A stretch of 64,000 nt of DNA, from positions 1 through 64,000 of the forward strand of contig JASWJB010000002.1 of the NCBI GenBank assembly GCA_032433595.1, read 5' to 3'. The position numbers and the translations under genes are program-made. Origin of the DNA: Conoideocrella luteorostrata. Lineage: Eukaryota; Ascomycota; Sordariomycetes; Hypocreales; Clavicipitaceae. The notes beneath the pieces were generated by a model. That model was not told the origin of the DNA. It was given only the letters and a program-made list of their open reading frames with translations, and did not search any database. Shown one piece after another: positions 23,331-32,886 of the stretch (position 1 is the first letter of the stretch; every line of letters starts with the position of its first letter).

Positions 23331-23705
23331 GGAGGTGTTAAGGGGACTGAGGCAGTCTGGACGATCAACCTGGCCCAAAGGCCGCCCAGGCTAATGCTAG
23401 CGGCTAGTCTCCTTAATAGTCGCTTGCCAAATGGCATTGCTTCGGTTCCAGAACGCCACGACCTAGCCCTGGTAGCTGATTTAATCAATGGCTTAGTATA
23501 CCATGTAAATGTAAACAACAGAAGCCTGCAAGCTTTACAAGAATACCCGGAAATGAAGTCAGGGGGCGATAAGACTGCTGCAATTATTGGCATTAATGGC
23601 TGGTATCATATAAACTTAAGATTTCTTCATCACTGCGAGAACCTCTCTATCAGGTCTCCGCATCAGAAAACAAACCGTGCAATCCACGGTGTAGGCTTTG
23701 GTATA

Positions 23706-23910
23706 TGTTGGAACCTTGCCGCCAAGCACAACAAGGAGCAGAGAAGCGTATCACGTGGTCACATTCTGGCCTACCTATTTATACGACGATAGTAGGCTTT
23801 GTATCCTGACTTCCCTTCTTCTTCTTTGATAGACACAGACTTATTGAATATATTACAATTTGATGCATTTGATCTAGATCACTCGCACAGCCCCCCCTGT
23901 GCAACCCACA
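23706..23910 (+). mobile_element. Solo LTR (family 1), copy B
   Basis: A 205-bp element, TGTTGGAACCTTGCC...TGTGCAACCCACA, flanked by a perfect GTATA target duplication at 23701-23705 and 23911-23915. It contains TATCACGTGGTCAC and a TATTTATACGACGATA promoter-like box in the sense direction. It is the second LTR inside the SMP-30-like pseudogene. Confidence 0.9.
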
Positions 23911-24439
23911 GTATAGTTTGGTCGTGGCTTTGTTCTCATGGGCTTCTTATTGAACAATGTAGCAGTCTTCTTGGAGACAGCTACAAGAATGGACTGGCCG
24001 TCTTTGCACTGGAGTAACGTTCAGGTTTACTTAGAGCAGAGTACTTTCAACCCCCAATTCTCCCATGGAGGAGAATCAAGACCTTGAAATGAACTATTTC
24101 GCTATCATTGCCAGATGCAGTCACCACTTGGGACACAAGAATTACCACCTCAAAAGAAGTACCGCCAGTGTCCATCCGTGTAGTCTGGGGTTTGGCGCTC
24201 GGTGATTGCTAGATACTCCTTCGCCCATTTCCCGAAATTGAAGCCGCATAGGAGGCTGAGTGGGAGCAATTCAGCCGTAACGTGAAGTACCATGATATCA
24301 AGTTGCACAAATTGTTACCCACATCAAGCCGCTACCACCCTCACATAGCCCTGTTGCAAGAAAGTCACACAAGTTTAGAAAACTCGGCTCGGTCAGTCAG
24401 TCAGCTCCATGAGTTTGTAGACTACCACACTATCTAACC

Positions 24440-26592
24440 CTAAGATAAGGCTATGCTTGCAAATCTCTTCAAAAGTGAGTTGACCTCCGCTGTGGAATCG
24501 TGGTCGAAATCCTCTCCCATTTTCTTGGGTTCAAAATGAGGAGACTCAGTCCTAACAAGCAACTTGGCCAGCCACCAGTAATCATTGGCGTATTTGAAGA
24601 AACCGACTTTATAACTGTCCATTTCAACCTTGTCGGTGATCAGAGTGTTCCAGAGATCTTCCCATCTTTCGAGCGCGCACTCAATAGCGCTTTTTGTGAA
24701 CCGTAATGAGTATGTTGCTTTGTTACTAAAGATAATCTGGTGTAAGGCTGTAGTTAATTAGCCGGCTGAATATTATCAGTCGTTATCTGACGATGTCGAT
24801 TACTTACCATGCACAAGGAGAAAAAAATCAAGGTAGTTGAGTTGGCCAAACTCTGCAATAGAACCTCTGGTCCATTCCTGTGCAAAAAACAATGATACTC
24901 CTCTAGAAACAGAACACAACTTTGAAGAGGTAGCCAACGTACTTAGGTCGTGGAAGCTTTCAGGTCCGTGTGCCATAAATAATTGGTCATCGCAAGGCAG
25001 ACATCCAGTCATTTCCGAAACTGTCAGTCTGGGGGGTGTGCCATAGAATATAGCATGGGAAGTGTCTACAAGGAAGATCCACGCCATTAGCCTGCAAACC
25101 CTGTTAGTTCAAACTCCACCGTCATAGTCGACTCGCCTCCATGAACTCGCCTTATCTTTTCTTCCGTCTTGATAAATTCCTTCCAGTCATCATAAGACGG
25201 TGCATGGTCAGATTTTTTGGAGGCCATGTGTCTCAGTTTCGTAAGGCCTAACGAACGAGCGGCTGAAACAATAGATGGGTACAGCTGCAGACGAACCCTT
25301 CGCCTTGAGCCTCTATGACTGTCCCACTGTCTAAGAATGCATATGATGTATGCGGCCTGAAGCGGTTGCACGCCACTCCCCGAGTGGGGATCGTATAGCT
25401 CGCGGAAAGATTCGTGGGTAAACACGTATTCTTCCGCAGCGTCAAAACAATTCCTCGCAGCTCGCGCATGCTCGTCTGTAGAGTAAATTGCACCGACCAA
25501 CATAACAGCACTAAGCAACGGCGCGAAAGTTGACGATGGTTTAAATGACGGGCGATGAAGCATTGGATTGTGGCAATGCCAGTTGTCAAAATATGCTGTC
25601 ACCAACTGATATACGTTTGAGTCTGCAAAGATAAGCTCTATAGAGCTTGAAATAGTTTCGATGCTCGTCCCCGTCGACAAACGTGCCCTCAGTCCCTCAC
25701 CAATTTCCCGTATTTTGGGCTTCAGTTCAAGGTCAGGCGTATAATGAATTGGTTCGCTCGTTCTACCTGACGAACCTGGGCCAACGCTTTCAAAGAACAA
25801 ATAGTTTAAGCCAATACTTGAGAAGAGATGTTCTTCAGGGTTACACCAAGTCCAAGTGCATAGCTCTTCCGCACTGTTTCGGCCAAATACATCGTTTTCA
25901 TTTGCCCGAACGTCTTGGCTGAGCTCAAAAGGGTTATTTGCTGCCAGGGGTGGACCGAAATATTCTTGCATGGTGTTATTCCTTGGATTGGTATGCTGGA
26001 GTAAAAATGAGATTGAATTTGTAGTATTGGGCGGTAACATGGCCACCTCGCTCGTGGCCTCGCTAAATGCCGCAACCGGAGCCTCTAGCGGAAGTAACAA
26101 ATCCGTTCTTGAACCATCTCTCTTGGCGTAGTCTCCAATATTTTGAGTCGTTCGGTAATAGGTACAGCAAATTTGGCGCTTGAAGCATGCAGCGCACGGG
26201 TGAAATCCATCGCAACTATTCTTCGCAAGAGCACAACTGTCGCAAGCTCGGAACCTAGGCCCTCTTTTGCGTGGGAGCGGAACAGGGTTGGCACGTCTTT
26301 CGGAGCAAGTTTTTGTGTGTCGTCGGGCGGCGTCTCTAGAGTATTTGTGAGATTGTTATAGACAAAGGCAAGGGCAAAAACATACGAGCGGGAGAAGACG
26401 CGACTACAAAATGAGCATGAAGAAATATTTTCGCCAGAATCTAATGTGTTGCTCAGAACCGCTGAACTTTGCTAATAAGGGACAATGCAGGGTGATTTGC
26501 TTACGTGATGCTTCATGTCTCTGGAGGTGAGACCTCCGAGTGTATGTTAAGGAGCAGATAGAGCAGGAAAATGGCCGTAGAGTGTCTGTCAT
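24440..26592 (-). CDS. Hybrid C2H2-Zn2Cys6 fungal transcription factor
   Basis: Nuclear regulator of 639 aa. Minus-strand exons are 26592-26505, 26440-26386, 26335-25151, 25091-24808 and 24747-24440, and all junctions keep frame. Finger 1 is C10-C13-H26-H30 (FSCSICSLTYTRRSHLQRH). Finger 2 is C38-C41-H54-C58 (CSFCSRVFSRSD). A Zn2Cys6 cluster follows with cysteines at about 79, 82, 89, 95, 98 and 104 (CDSCALAKNSCDGFHPC). The fungal-specific factor domain spans about 230-600, with VTAYFDNWHCHNPMLHRPSF, RLMAWIFLVDTSHAIF and YGTPPRLTVSEM. The third intron (25150-25092) works only with a GC-AG boundary, 59 nt long with a CTAAC branch point; no normal-length GT-AG choice keeps frame. It sits between the oxygenase and the intradiol dioxygenase and may control them. 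Confidence 0.88.
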
Positions 26593-26699
26593 GTTCGCAG
26601 ATGGTGATTGCAAATGCAATCAGTTTACTTCTCTGTCTTTAAGCTTTTGAGTAATAGAAACTGCACCAAACAGCGGGTTTGTCAGCAGACAGGAGAGCG

Positions 26700-26731
26700 C
26701 GGGAGCCAATAGGTGCACCTATTGGCTCCCG
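26700..26731. promoter_or_regulatory. Perfect 32-bp palindrome upstream of the regulator gene
   Basis: Arm CGGGAGCCAATAGGTG is followed directly by its exact reverse complement, with no spacer, centred on GTGCAC. It lies about 107 bp upstream of the regulator's ATG. Each arm contains CCAAT, and the ends are CGG and CCG, the half-site type bound by Zn2Cys6 dimers. An autoregulatory site is possible but this is inference. Confidence 0.6.
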
Positions 26732-26887
26732 TAGAGCGCCCCATCAACAAGGCTCGTTCTGTAGTATTCGCAGCGGGGTGGAGGCCACCCATCCGGTCTA
26801 TTTCTTCATACATCCCCATATTTTAATTGCCGGTGTGTGGCAAATGCCCACCGGCTGAAATACCCCGGACATTCCCCACAGCCATGC

Positions 26888-27154
26888 CTACCCCTGAGCT
26901 GAATGATGTTTCTCAGCAACACGAGTCAGACCACCTTCCTCTGTCACTATACTTTCTTGGCATGTAACTGTTGAAAAAGTACGCCTAACCGCACCAATTT
27001 GCTTAACATTAATCGTGCGATGCCGTAAACTATACAACGCACCTTCTTCCTCTTTCATTAGCTCGGTCCCAAAGTATTCCAATGGCGTCATATTGCCCGA
27101 CCCGTAGGTCCATCGTGTGTTGGTCTGCGAGGTAGCCATAGTGGCCCCTGCCAT
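26888..27154 (-). CDS. Small hypothetical protein (88 aa)
   Basis: Uninterrupted frame starting MAGATMATSQTNTRWTYG and ending VAEKHHSAQG. Its composition is balanced and coding-like, and it is followed by a clear stop. I recognise no family. No signal peptide or membrane segment is seen. It could be a genuine small gene, a single exon of a broken gene, or chance. A run of 16 G (27190-27205) lies just upstream of its start, which is unusual for a promoter and prone to length change. Confidence 0.3.
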   Translation of the reverse strand: MAGATMATSQTNTRWTYGSGNMTPLEYFGTELMKEEEGALYSLRHRTINVKQIGAVRRTFSTVTCQESIVTEEGGLTRVAEKHHSAQG

Positions 27155-27189
27155 TCCACAAACGAAGTCTAACCACAGAGGGAGGGGAA

Positions 27190-27205
27190 GGGGGGGGGGG
27201 GGGGG
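27190..27205 (+). repeat. Poly-G run (16 bases)
   Basis: Uninterrupted G homopolymer following AGGGGAAG and followed by TTTTTG. It is likely length-variable and a possible assembly-error site. Confidence 0.9.
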
Positions 27206-27590
27206 TTTTTGTAGCCGATCGTCATGTGACTTTGATACTCAACTCGAAGTTGGAACGCTACTTGTGCTTGCGGAGGACTTTCTTGGATGACTTGTTATCA
27301 GCGCCGGTATGTGTATTATGTAGCGAGTTGAGCAGTGAACTTTTAAGACCCTTGGCAGGTTATATTGCCTAAATTACGGACCGAACAGATGGCACTTTTC
27401 TTTGGCACATGGACAGCTGTAGGAGACTACCCTCTCGCCATAAAGCATCAAATCCATCGCAGCCAAGACTCAATCAAACCGAATCAATGAGTCGCAGTAG
27501 GCAAATCAACATTAGGGACTATTGAAGCTTCCGTTAGGCTGAGCTTCTTTTCTTCCACACGCGGAGCGTGGCAGCTTGGTTTCGTTTTCA

Positions 27591-29052
27591 CTACTTACTC
27601 GGATTTTTTGAGGAGCCATTTTTGATCGAGGAAGGGTCGATTCCCTATCCATATAACGATGGTCAGAGCAATTAAAGCAAAGTAGCAGAAAGGTCGATGA
27701 GGCTCGGTGTGCTTACCAAGGTTATGTACCCTATAACACCGTTTCGATAGTCAACACCATCGAGAGGCTCGGTATCGAGAAGAGTCATTGCCCCGGCTGC
27801 AATAGATCCTGTCAGTGCCATAAAAATCACAGTATTACCAGGTCAGATGCAACATCAGAGCTGAAGGAAGCGACCGTAATGTGGTATAAATGCAGGTGTT
27901 GATAAAAAAAGCAGAATGAATAACCTACACAGCGATTCGGTTGCATAGATTCCGTCCATGTCATTGCGAAAACGATCAATTTGCGTATGACCAGCATACG
28001 GCTCCATAGCCATTATATATTTCTCCAGCGTCTCGTCAATGAAAATTTGGCCGGTACTAACAATTGGCCCGTGAGTGATGGTGCCGTTGGAGGCCACTGT
28101 CCAGTTCGTATGGACCTGGACATGGATGTGGATTGCTCGCTCAACCTGATGTATTAACGTGGCAACATCAGTGAGGATCGTTCAAGAGTAGAAAAAAACA
28201 TGCAGAGCTCTTTTGGTCTTACATAAAATCCAGGAAAGATGGTAGTAAAAGAGGTCACACCATGTTTGTTAGTCGGCCACATGCCGCGAAGAAAAGTTGT
28301 GTTATCTGTCGAGAGCCACTATTTAGGTTCAGCAATGTGTTCCAATCATATCACATTACAAAATCAGCGTACTGAGAGATCCGGAATCCCCTTTGTGGGA
28401 TCTATGCTAGTATTGTTTGTAATATTTGCAAATATCTGCTGGAACGGTGTGTTGGGTGAAAGGCCAGTGAAAGAGCTGTATGACCCAGTGGCATTGCAAT
28501 GCTATCAATGGAAAATGAGTTATCAAGGACCAAGTATCACTAGAGTTACGCGGCATACCCATATGTCTACCAATACACCTTTCATTGGTGCACAAGTGTT
28601 GGTGTCGATTACACCTATCTCTAAGGATAAAGGGACGCCTGGTTCGCCCTCGCGAATGTCCTGGCGAAGAGTCTGGCTCCTAGGATAGAAGTACGGGCCA
28701 TTAGTAACCTCAGGGGTGAGAATATTAGTCCAATCTTTGATGAAGTCATGCTTTGGGGCTTTCGCGTGAACCTCGTAGGTAGTTTCATCGTTGTTAACAT
28801 CAATAGACAGTTCTCGACGGCGGAGTGCACGATGGGTTCGCTTCTGGAAGCCCGCATTTGCCCCACATCTTTTAGTGATTTCAGTGTGGGTGGCTAGCTT
28901 ATCTGCATCGATTGAATATGGACGGTGTGCCTCTTGTATCATCCAGGAGGTCAGAGTTCAATCAACACGGAGTTAATCACTGCCGGTGGCAACGTACCTG
29001 CTACTAGAGCCAAGAAGAGCACAAAATTGATTAAAAAATACTCGAAAGACAT
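27591..29052 (-). CDS. Secreted intradiol ring-cleavage dioxygenase
   Basis: Fe(III) enzyme of the catechol/protocatechuate dioxygenase fold, in the extracellular fungal branch. Seven exons on the minus strand (29052-28998, 28932-28559, 28501-28373, 28318-28223, 28145-27929, 27796-27717, 27644-27591) join in frame to 334 aa. A signal peptide (MSFEYFLINFVLFLALVA) opens it. Iron-site features are TPEVTNGPYFYPRSQ with ligand Tyr, SFTTIFPGFYVERA and IHIHVQVH with the His-x-His pair. KGVLVDIWHCNATGSYS is the conserved core around the substrate pocket. The exon 6 acceptor at 27797 (TTGCAG) is needed; using the upstream CAG would create a stop. It is upstream of and parallel to the regulator gene, suggesting aromatic-compound oxidation outside the cell or in the secretory path. 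Confidence 0.9.
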
Positions 29053-29845
29053 AATGAGGGTTTTCGTTGTTGATACGGATAGATACTGAAGATGTAAAGT
29101 TGTAAGTAATATTGCCCGAGGACGAGCCGTGCAGATGCTCTCTATTTATATTTTGAGGTCAAGTCGAAACTTGTCTTCAGTTGTTCCCAGTTTAGTTAAT
29201 TTTCACGCTTGGTTCAACACAGTCATTCTGACCTGTGAAAAGGTTCTACTTGGATCTACCATGTGTATGCTATGTCTTCCGCAGTTGCGTATCGTAACTC
29301 ATGCAGCACTTGCCTACCGCTGACTCAGCGGAAGTCTTATGCCCCGGCACCTTCAATCAAATGTTCCGTTGCAGCGGGGCTTATTGAGGATAGTGCAACG
29401 GCAGGATCGCTGCATGTGGAACTAGGCCCTGCGATTTAATTTAACGGCAAAGAACAAATTGTATCTGCATACTCCTTGTATTGGTCAGCAATCAAGCAAG
29501 CATTGTTGAAATTCCTCCCACTCGGTCTCCTCAATCCATGCTGACGGGTTTTGCCCACCAACGGGCAAAACCCACCCCCTCAATACCTCGGCAACATGAA
29601 GCCTCGGAGATCATATGACCCTTCGTTGGCGGATTCCACTTGCCAATGTCAATCAATTGAATTGTTCGTCGCTCAGCCGGTGTGGCCTAACGCAATTGAC
29701 CGGTCGCGCAGGCCGCTTGCAGGCATTATGGCGCCAGCGCCGTACAAACTACGCATTATTTCTCTTGCTATCGTATTGGCGAGTACTGTATACATTTATT
29801 TAGATAGTTAGCAGCAGGGTGTGGCTTCCTACGCTCAGACTCCCC
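29053..29845. other. Upstream region of the intradiol dioxygenase
   Basis: Apart from the hairpin at 29546-29573 I see no gene. The near part is the presumed dioxygenase promoter. Confidence 0.35.
29546..29573. repeat. 11-bp perfect hairpin
   Basis: GGGTTTTGCCC, a 6-base loop, then GGGCAAAACCC. It lies in gene-poor DNA about 500 bp upstream of the dioxygenase start. Its role is unknown. Confidence 0.7.
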
Positions 29846-29934
29846 CTTTTCTAGGGGGCTCATGTGTGGCCAATCAGCGCAAATTTACCCGGAAGTTTCA
29901 GGTTAGCGTCTTTGCTACCCTCCGGGCTCATAAC
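29846..29934 (-). mobile_element. Copia primer-binding site and gag start fragment
   Basis: Directly after the LTR end (minus strand) comes GTTATGAGCCCGGAG. This resembles the Drosophila copia primer-binding site GGTTATGGGCCC, complementary to an internal part of initiator tRNA-Met. An open frame starts inside it at 29931: MSPEGSKDANLKLPGKFALI, then a stop. A second, more damaged copy at 56.2 kb has the same arrangement. It is truncated after about 25 codons. Confidence 0.6.
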
Positions 29935-30170
29935 TGTTGGAATGAATAGGAGAGATTCAAATTGATTTGCATTGATGGGAAGAGCTGAGTTACAGTGATG
30001 ATTGAAGAAGAATCCCTCGTCTGACGGCCCTGTCCAAATCCCCCTATAAATCCCCCTACAATCCGAGACACGCCTGTCTTAGGTTCCTGCCCTAGGCCCA
30101 GAGGCCACGTATCCTTTCTCTCACTGCCCGTGTATCCACATATTCACTTATACACACATGTGATTCAACA
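29935..30170 (-). mobile_element. Copia LTR (family 2)
   Basis: A 236-bp segment bounded by TGTTG and CAACA. Minus-strand orientation is set by the primer-binding site that follows and by the pol tail that precedes it. It contains a TATA-like GGATTTATAGGGGG (minus) and the GGATTCTTCTTC block shared with the degraded copy near 56.3 kb. No target duplication is visible because both sides are element sequence. Confidence 0.6.
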
Positions 30171-30379
30171 CACTTTAGATAGGCTACATCGTGGGATATT
30201 TACAGCATTAAATTCGGGTATTTCTTGGTGTTTTCTTCAGCATGCTTAGGGCTTCCGGGTGGTCGTCCATCTTGGTCACTTCGGATCGCTAACCTCGAGA
30301 GCCTTACGATCTGTTTTCCCTAGAAAGATTGCATCTTTTTGAACTTCTAGATAGCTACTCATAGAAGACTCAAGATCTC

Positions 30380-31450
30380 TTATTCTAGTTGAGTTGCCTG
30401 TTCCGGCTTGCCTCTAGCATCTTGCTGGAACATTGTCTTTTTCAGAAGAACCTTATCTCGGGCATAATTGAGCAGCTGCTCTAGGGATATCCGATATCTA
30501 ATATCCTCCATGTGTAACTGTTCGATAAATGCGGCATGTTTAGCCTTCGGTAGTGACTTCGTCAGACCGTCAGCTATCATATCCGTTGTCTATACCCATT
30601 GTACGCGAATTCGATCGTCTCGTATCTCTTGCCGCAGCCAGTGATGATAGATATCAACATGGTGTAGCTTCGTCATCAGCTTAGTGGACTCGTCGTCGCT
30701 AGCCGGATCCTCTGCTGATTATCGCATTCTAGTATCAATGGTCTTGTTAGCCTAGCCATTCTAGTATTCAAGGAATCAAGCACTCTGCCCGTAAATATCA
30801 TCTATTTCGCGGCATTTGATCGTGCTAGGAGCTCTACTTCTATGCTTGATGCTGTGACGGTTGCTTGCTTCGTGGCCTGCCACCTGACTGTGCCGCCGAA
30901 CTACCTTAGCACGTAAGCTTGAGAGCTTTCCGAGTCTTCTGAGTTATCGGCAAACGGGGCATCTGATGACCCTAGGATTGCCGTATTATACGAGTTTTCT
31001 GACGATTTTCTAGGATTTCCGCTGCCTAGTCTGAGACCTAGGGAGCGTGTGTGGAAGAGGTATTAAATGACTCGGTCAGCAGCGTTGTGGTGGCCAACAC
31101 TAGGATTTACGTTGTGTCGACCGAGTCGACGAGCTGCAAAGGCGATGTCTGGCCTCGTGGAAATTGCCGCATATAACATTGACCCGAACTTCTGCTGGAA
31201 TTGATGAATAGATTGATTTGTGGCCTGCTGGTTAGGCTTCAATAATTCTTCGAGGCCTAAAGGCGTTGCCGGCATCTTGGTTAGGTCCACGTTGAATTTG
31301 TGGGCAATCTTGTCAATCAATGTATGCATCTTGCGTGAGCCAAATATGCCTCTTCTTTCCATCCCGTATGATATGAATTCCAAGGACCCAACATGGCTCG
31401 CCCATGTCCGTCATCTTATATCGTTGCTTTAGACCTTGGATTTCTGACAT
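30380..31450 (-). mobile_element. Degenerate Copia pol: reverse transcriptase end and RNase H
   Basis: Reading the minus strand from 31450, the RT segment is LKQRYKMTDMGE, WVLGIHIIRDGKKR and IWLTQDAYI. After a frameshift comes FQQKFGSMLYAAISTRPDIA, then the RNase H region VRWQATKQATVTASS and LILECDNQQ, and the C-terminal HHVDIYHHWLRQEI, MIADGLTKSLPKAKH and FIEQLHMEDIRYR. These are diagnostic of Ty1/copia pol. Several stops and frameshifts make it non-functional. The upstream two-thirds (gag, protease, integrase, YVDD) is missing. A 209-bp spacer separates its stop from the family 2 LTR. Confidence 0.85.
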
Positions 31451-31477
31451 CGCTGAATTCCTATGCGATGTATTAAT

Positions 31478-31620
31478 GTCTTCGTCAAGTACAGCGATCG
31501 CTATCGTTAGCTCTTTGTCGGGTGCAGAAATCCACCCAATAGTGTACTGCTTAGGATCTGATAGTTGCAGGGTTGTTGTTATGGTGTCTTAGGCTTTGAG
31601 AGATAAATAGCCATCGGTAA
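31478..31620 (-). pseudogene. Fragment like the start of a fungal PNP/UDP phosphorylase (NLR-type) domain
   Basis: The minus strand reads QYTIGWISAPDKELTIAIAV then LDED. This closely follows the highly conserved opening of nucleoside-phosphorylase domains of fungal NOD-like and ankyrin proteins (YTVGWICALPxExxAAxAMLDE). It continues in frame, without an intervening stop, into Copia RT sequence at 31450, so it is a chimeric relic. A short ATG frame at 31620 precedes it, shifted out of phase. Assignment is by motif pattern only. Confidence 0.5.
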
Positions 31621-31758
31621 ACGTTGGGTCGGGCGAAGCTTGGTGGTTAGGTATGTCGCATCAATTACGTCAGCTCGCTCACAGAGAGTTGATGTCTGTT
31701 CCCGTCTCTTAGCGAGCAACAAACACACGATACGACTCAGAGACCTATCGAAGGATAC

Positions 31759-31838
31759 TGTGGGTTGCACAGGGTGTTGTGCAAGGGGCATCGATACCTC
31801 GTGCGGTTAAAATGCAATATATTTACAATCTCTGTCTG
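31759..31838 (-). mobile_element. Truncated LTR (family 1), copy C
   Basis: TGTGGGTTGCACAGGGTGTT at its left end, then the TCGATACC block and TAAAATGCAATATATTT, matching the 3' end of family 1 LTRs. Similarity stops after CTCTGTCTG, so only about 80 bp remain. It lies close to the Copia relic but belongs to a different LTR family. Confidence 0.8.
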
Positions 31839-32437
31839 AAACGCTGGGCACGAGAGTTTGGTAATTTCATAGTTTGAGTGGCTCCGTCAGTAGTAATTGG
31901 TAACAGCCATAGGGATTCCTACAAAACGCGATTGTTAGCCCCATCCATCCGCATTAGGTTCTTGATTTGCAATGAAAGAGAATCATTGAATACTTCCAGA
32001 TCTTGAGCAATATTGGCGGAAATACTTGTGCAATTCAGTGACAGATTTGCGGGACCTTCGAAATGGGCTCTTTAGGTGCATTACACAAAGCTCAAATATC
32101 GTGCATTGTTTGAGGGTGTTGCATGTGCTACCGTATTCAAGGTTGACTATCAAGAACAAATGTCAACTTTCCTTTGCTACCTTGTGTATGGGGGCATTGG
32201 TTGTGAAGCGCTGTGCCTCAGGGTTCCTTCGTAGTACAACACATCACGGTGCATCACGATACATGATAAATTTCATGGACCAATAACCGAGAAAATGAAC
32301 AGAATAGTCTAACTAGAGATAGACAGAAATACAATGTCCACTTTATGCGAGCCCTTTCAAGATGTAAAGCGGGAAGCCACGCTTCCCTGTTTGCCCTCGC
32401 CTTGCTTAGGATCTCCTTTTCCTAATTAATGAGGGAA
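31839..32437. other. Gene-poor AT-rich stretch
   Basis: No coding sequence, repeat or RNA gene could be supported. Confidence 0.35.
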
Positions 32438-32788
32438 TCAAACGTCGTAACGTTCTCTTTGATATTTTGTACAGTAAGTTTTATTTTCAAGAGTCACCTG
32501 ACCATATCCTTTACCAGCCAGGAAATTCACGGCTCTGCCATAATTGGTAGGGCCCTCGGGTATCGGCCCTGTATATTTCCAGGCAGATTTGTCCACTTCA
32601 AAGACCGTCTGATAATACCCTAAGCCACTTTGTTGTACCATTTGATTAAATTCTCGGACAATAACAGCATGTTGTGCCTGTAGAGCTCCCTTCCGCATCG
32701 CATCTTCGGTACTTGTTCGTGGATCTTTTGTCCAGCCGAGGGTATGGACACGGATGACCCACTGCTGTCTCACTTCGGAGTCGCTCAT
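32438..32788 (-). CDS. Hypothetical protein (116 aa)
   Basis: A single uninterrupted frame starting MSDSEVRQQWVIRVHTLGW and ending YCTKYQRERYDV. It is soluble and coding-like, with segments such as VREFNQMVQQSGLGYYQTVF and GRAVNFLAGKGYGQVTLENK. No signal peptide or transmembrane helix is present and I recognise no family. The start is supported by a clean ATG preceded by TAATC, with stops upstream. A short tandem repeat array lies about 100 bp upstream. Flanking DNA is transposon-rich, so it may be a lineage-specific accessory gene. Confidence 0.5.
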   Translation of the reverse strand: MSDSEVRQQWVIRVHTLGWTKDPRTSTEDAMRKGALQAQHAVIVREFNQMVQQSGLGYYQTVFEVDKSAWKYTGPIPEGPTNYGRAVNFLAGKGYGQVTLENKTYCTKYQRERYDV

Positions 32789-32886
32789 GATTACTTGAGT
32801 TTTATTGCTATCTTGTGGTATTAGTATTTTGTATGTAAAACGCGGGTTTATGGACTTACCTGCGATGAACTTATCCGGGGATAGGG

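Larger units (their letters stand above)
22922..24016 (+). pseudogene. SMP-30/gluconolactonase-like beta-propeller pseudogene with two LTR insertions
   Basis: The start reads FPVGTWIENIAVRLNRNLLL from 22928, a conserved N-terminal segment of fungal SMP-30-like proteins. The same frame continues to LSEIAKISHDKLP. A one-base shift gives FLASNFTEAGG up to the first LTR (23133-23330). It resumes in frame as VKGTEAVWTINLAQRPPRL, LPNGIASVPERHDLALVADL, INGLVYHVNVNNRSLQ and AAIIGINGW, then reaches the second LTR (23706-23910). Removing that LTR and one target copy keeps an open frame to a stop at 24014-24016. An early TAA near 23026 follows CCA, compatible with a CpA-to-TpA change. The gene is clearly broken. 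The family is inferred from motif pattern; the substrate is unknown. Confidence 0.7.

Noticed and set aside
31759..31838. Family 1 LTR fragment as the 5' LTR of the neighbouring Copia pol
   Set aside because: The LTR attached to the pol tail at 29935-30170 is a different sequence, so the two are separate families.
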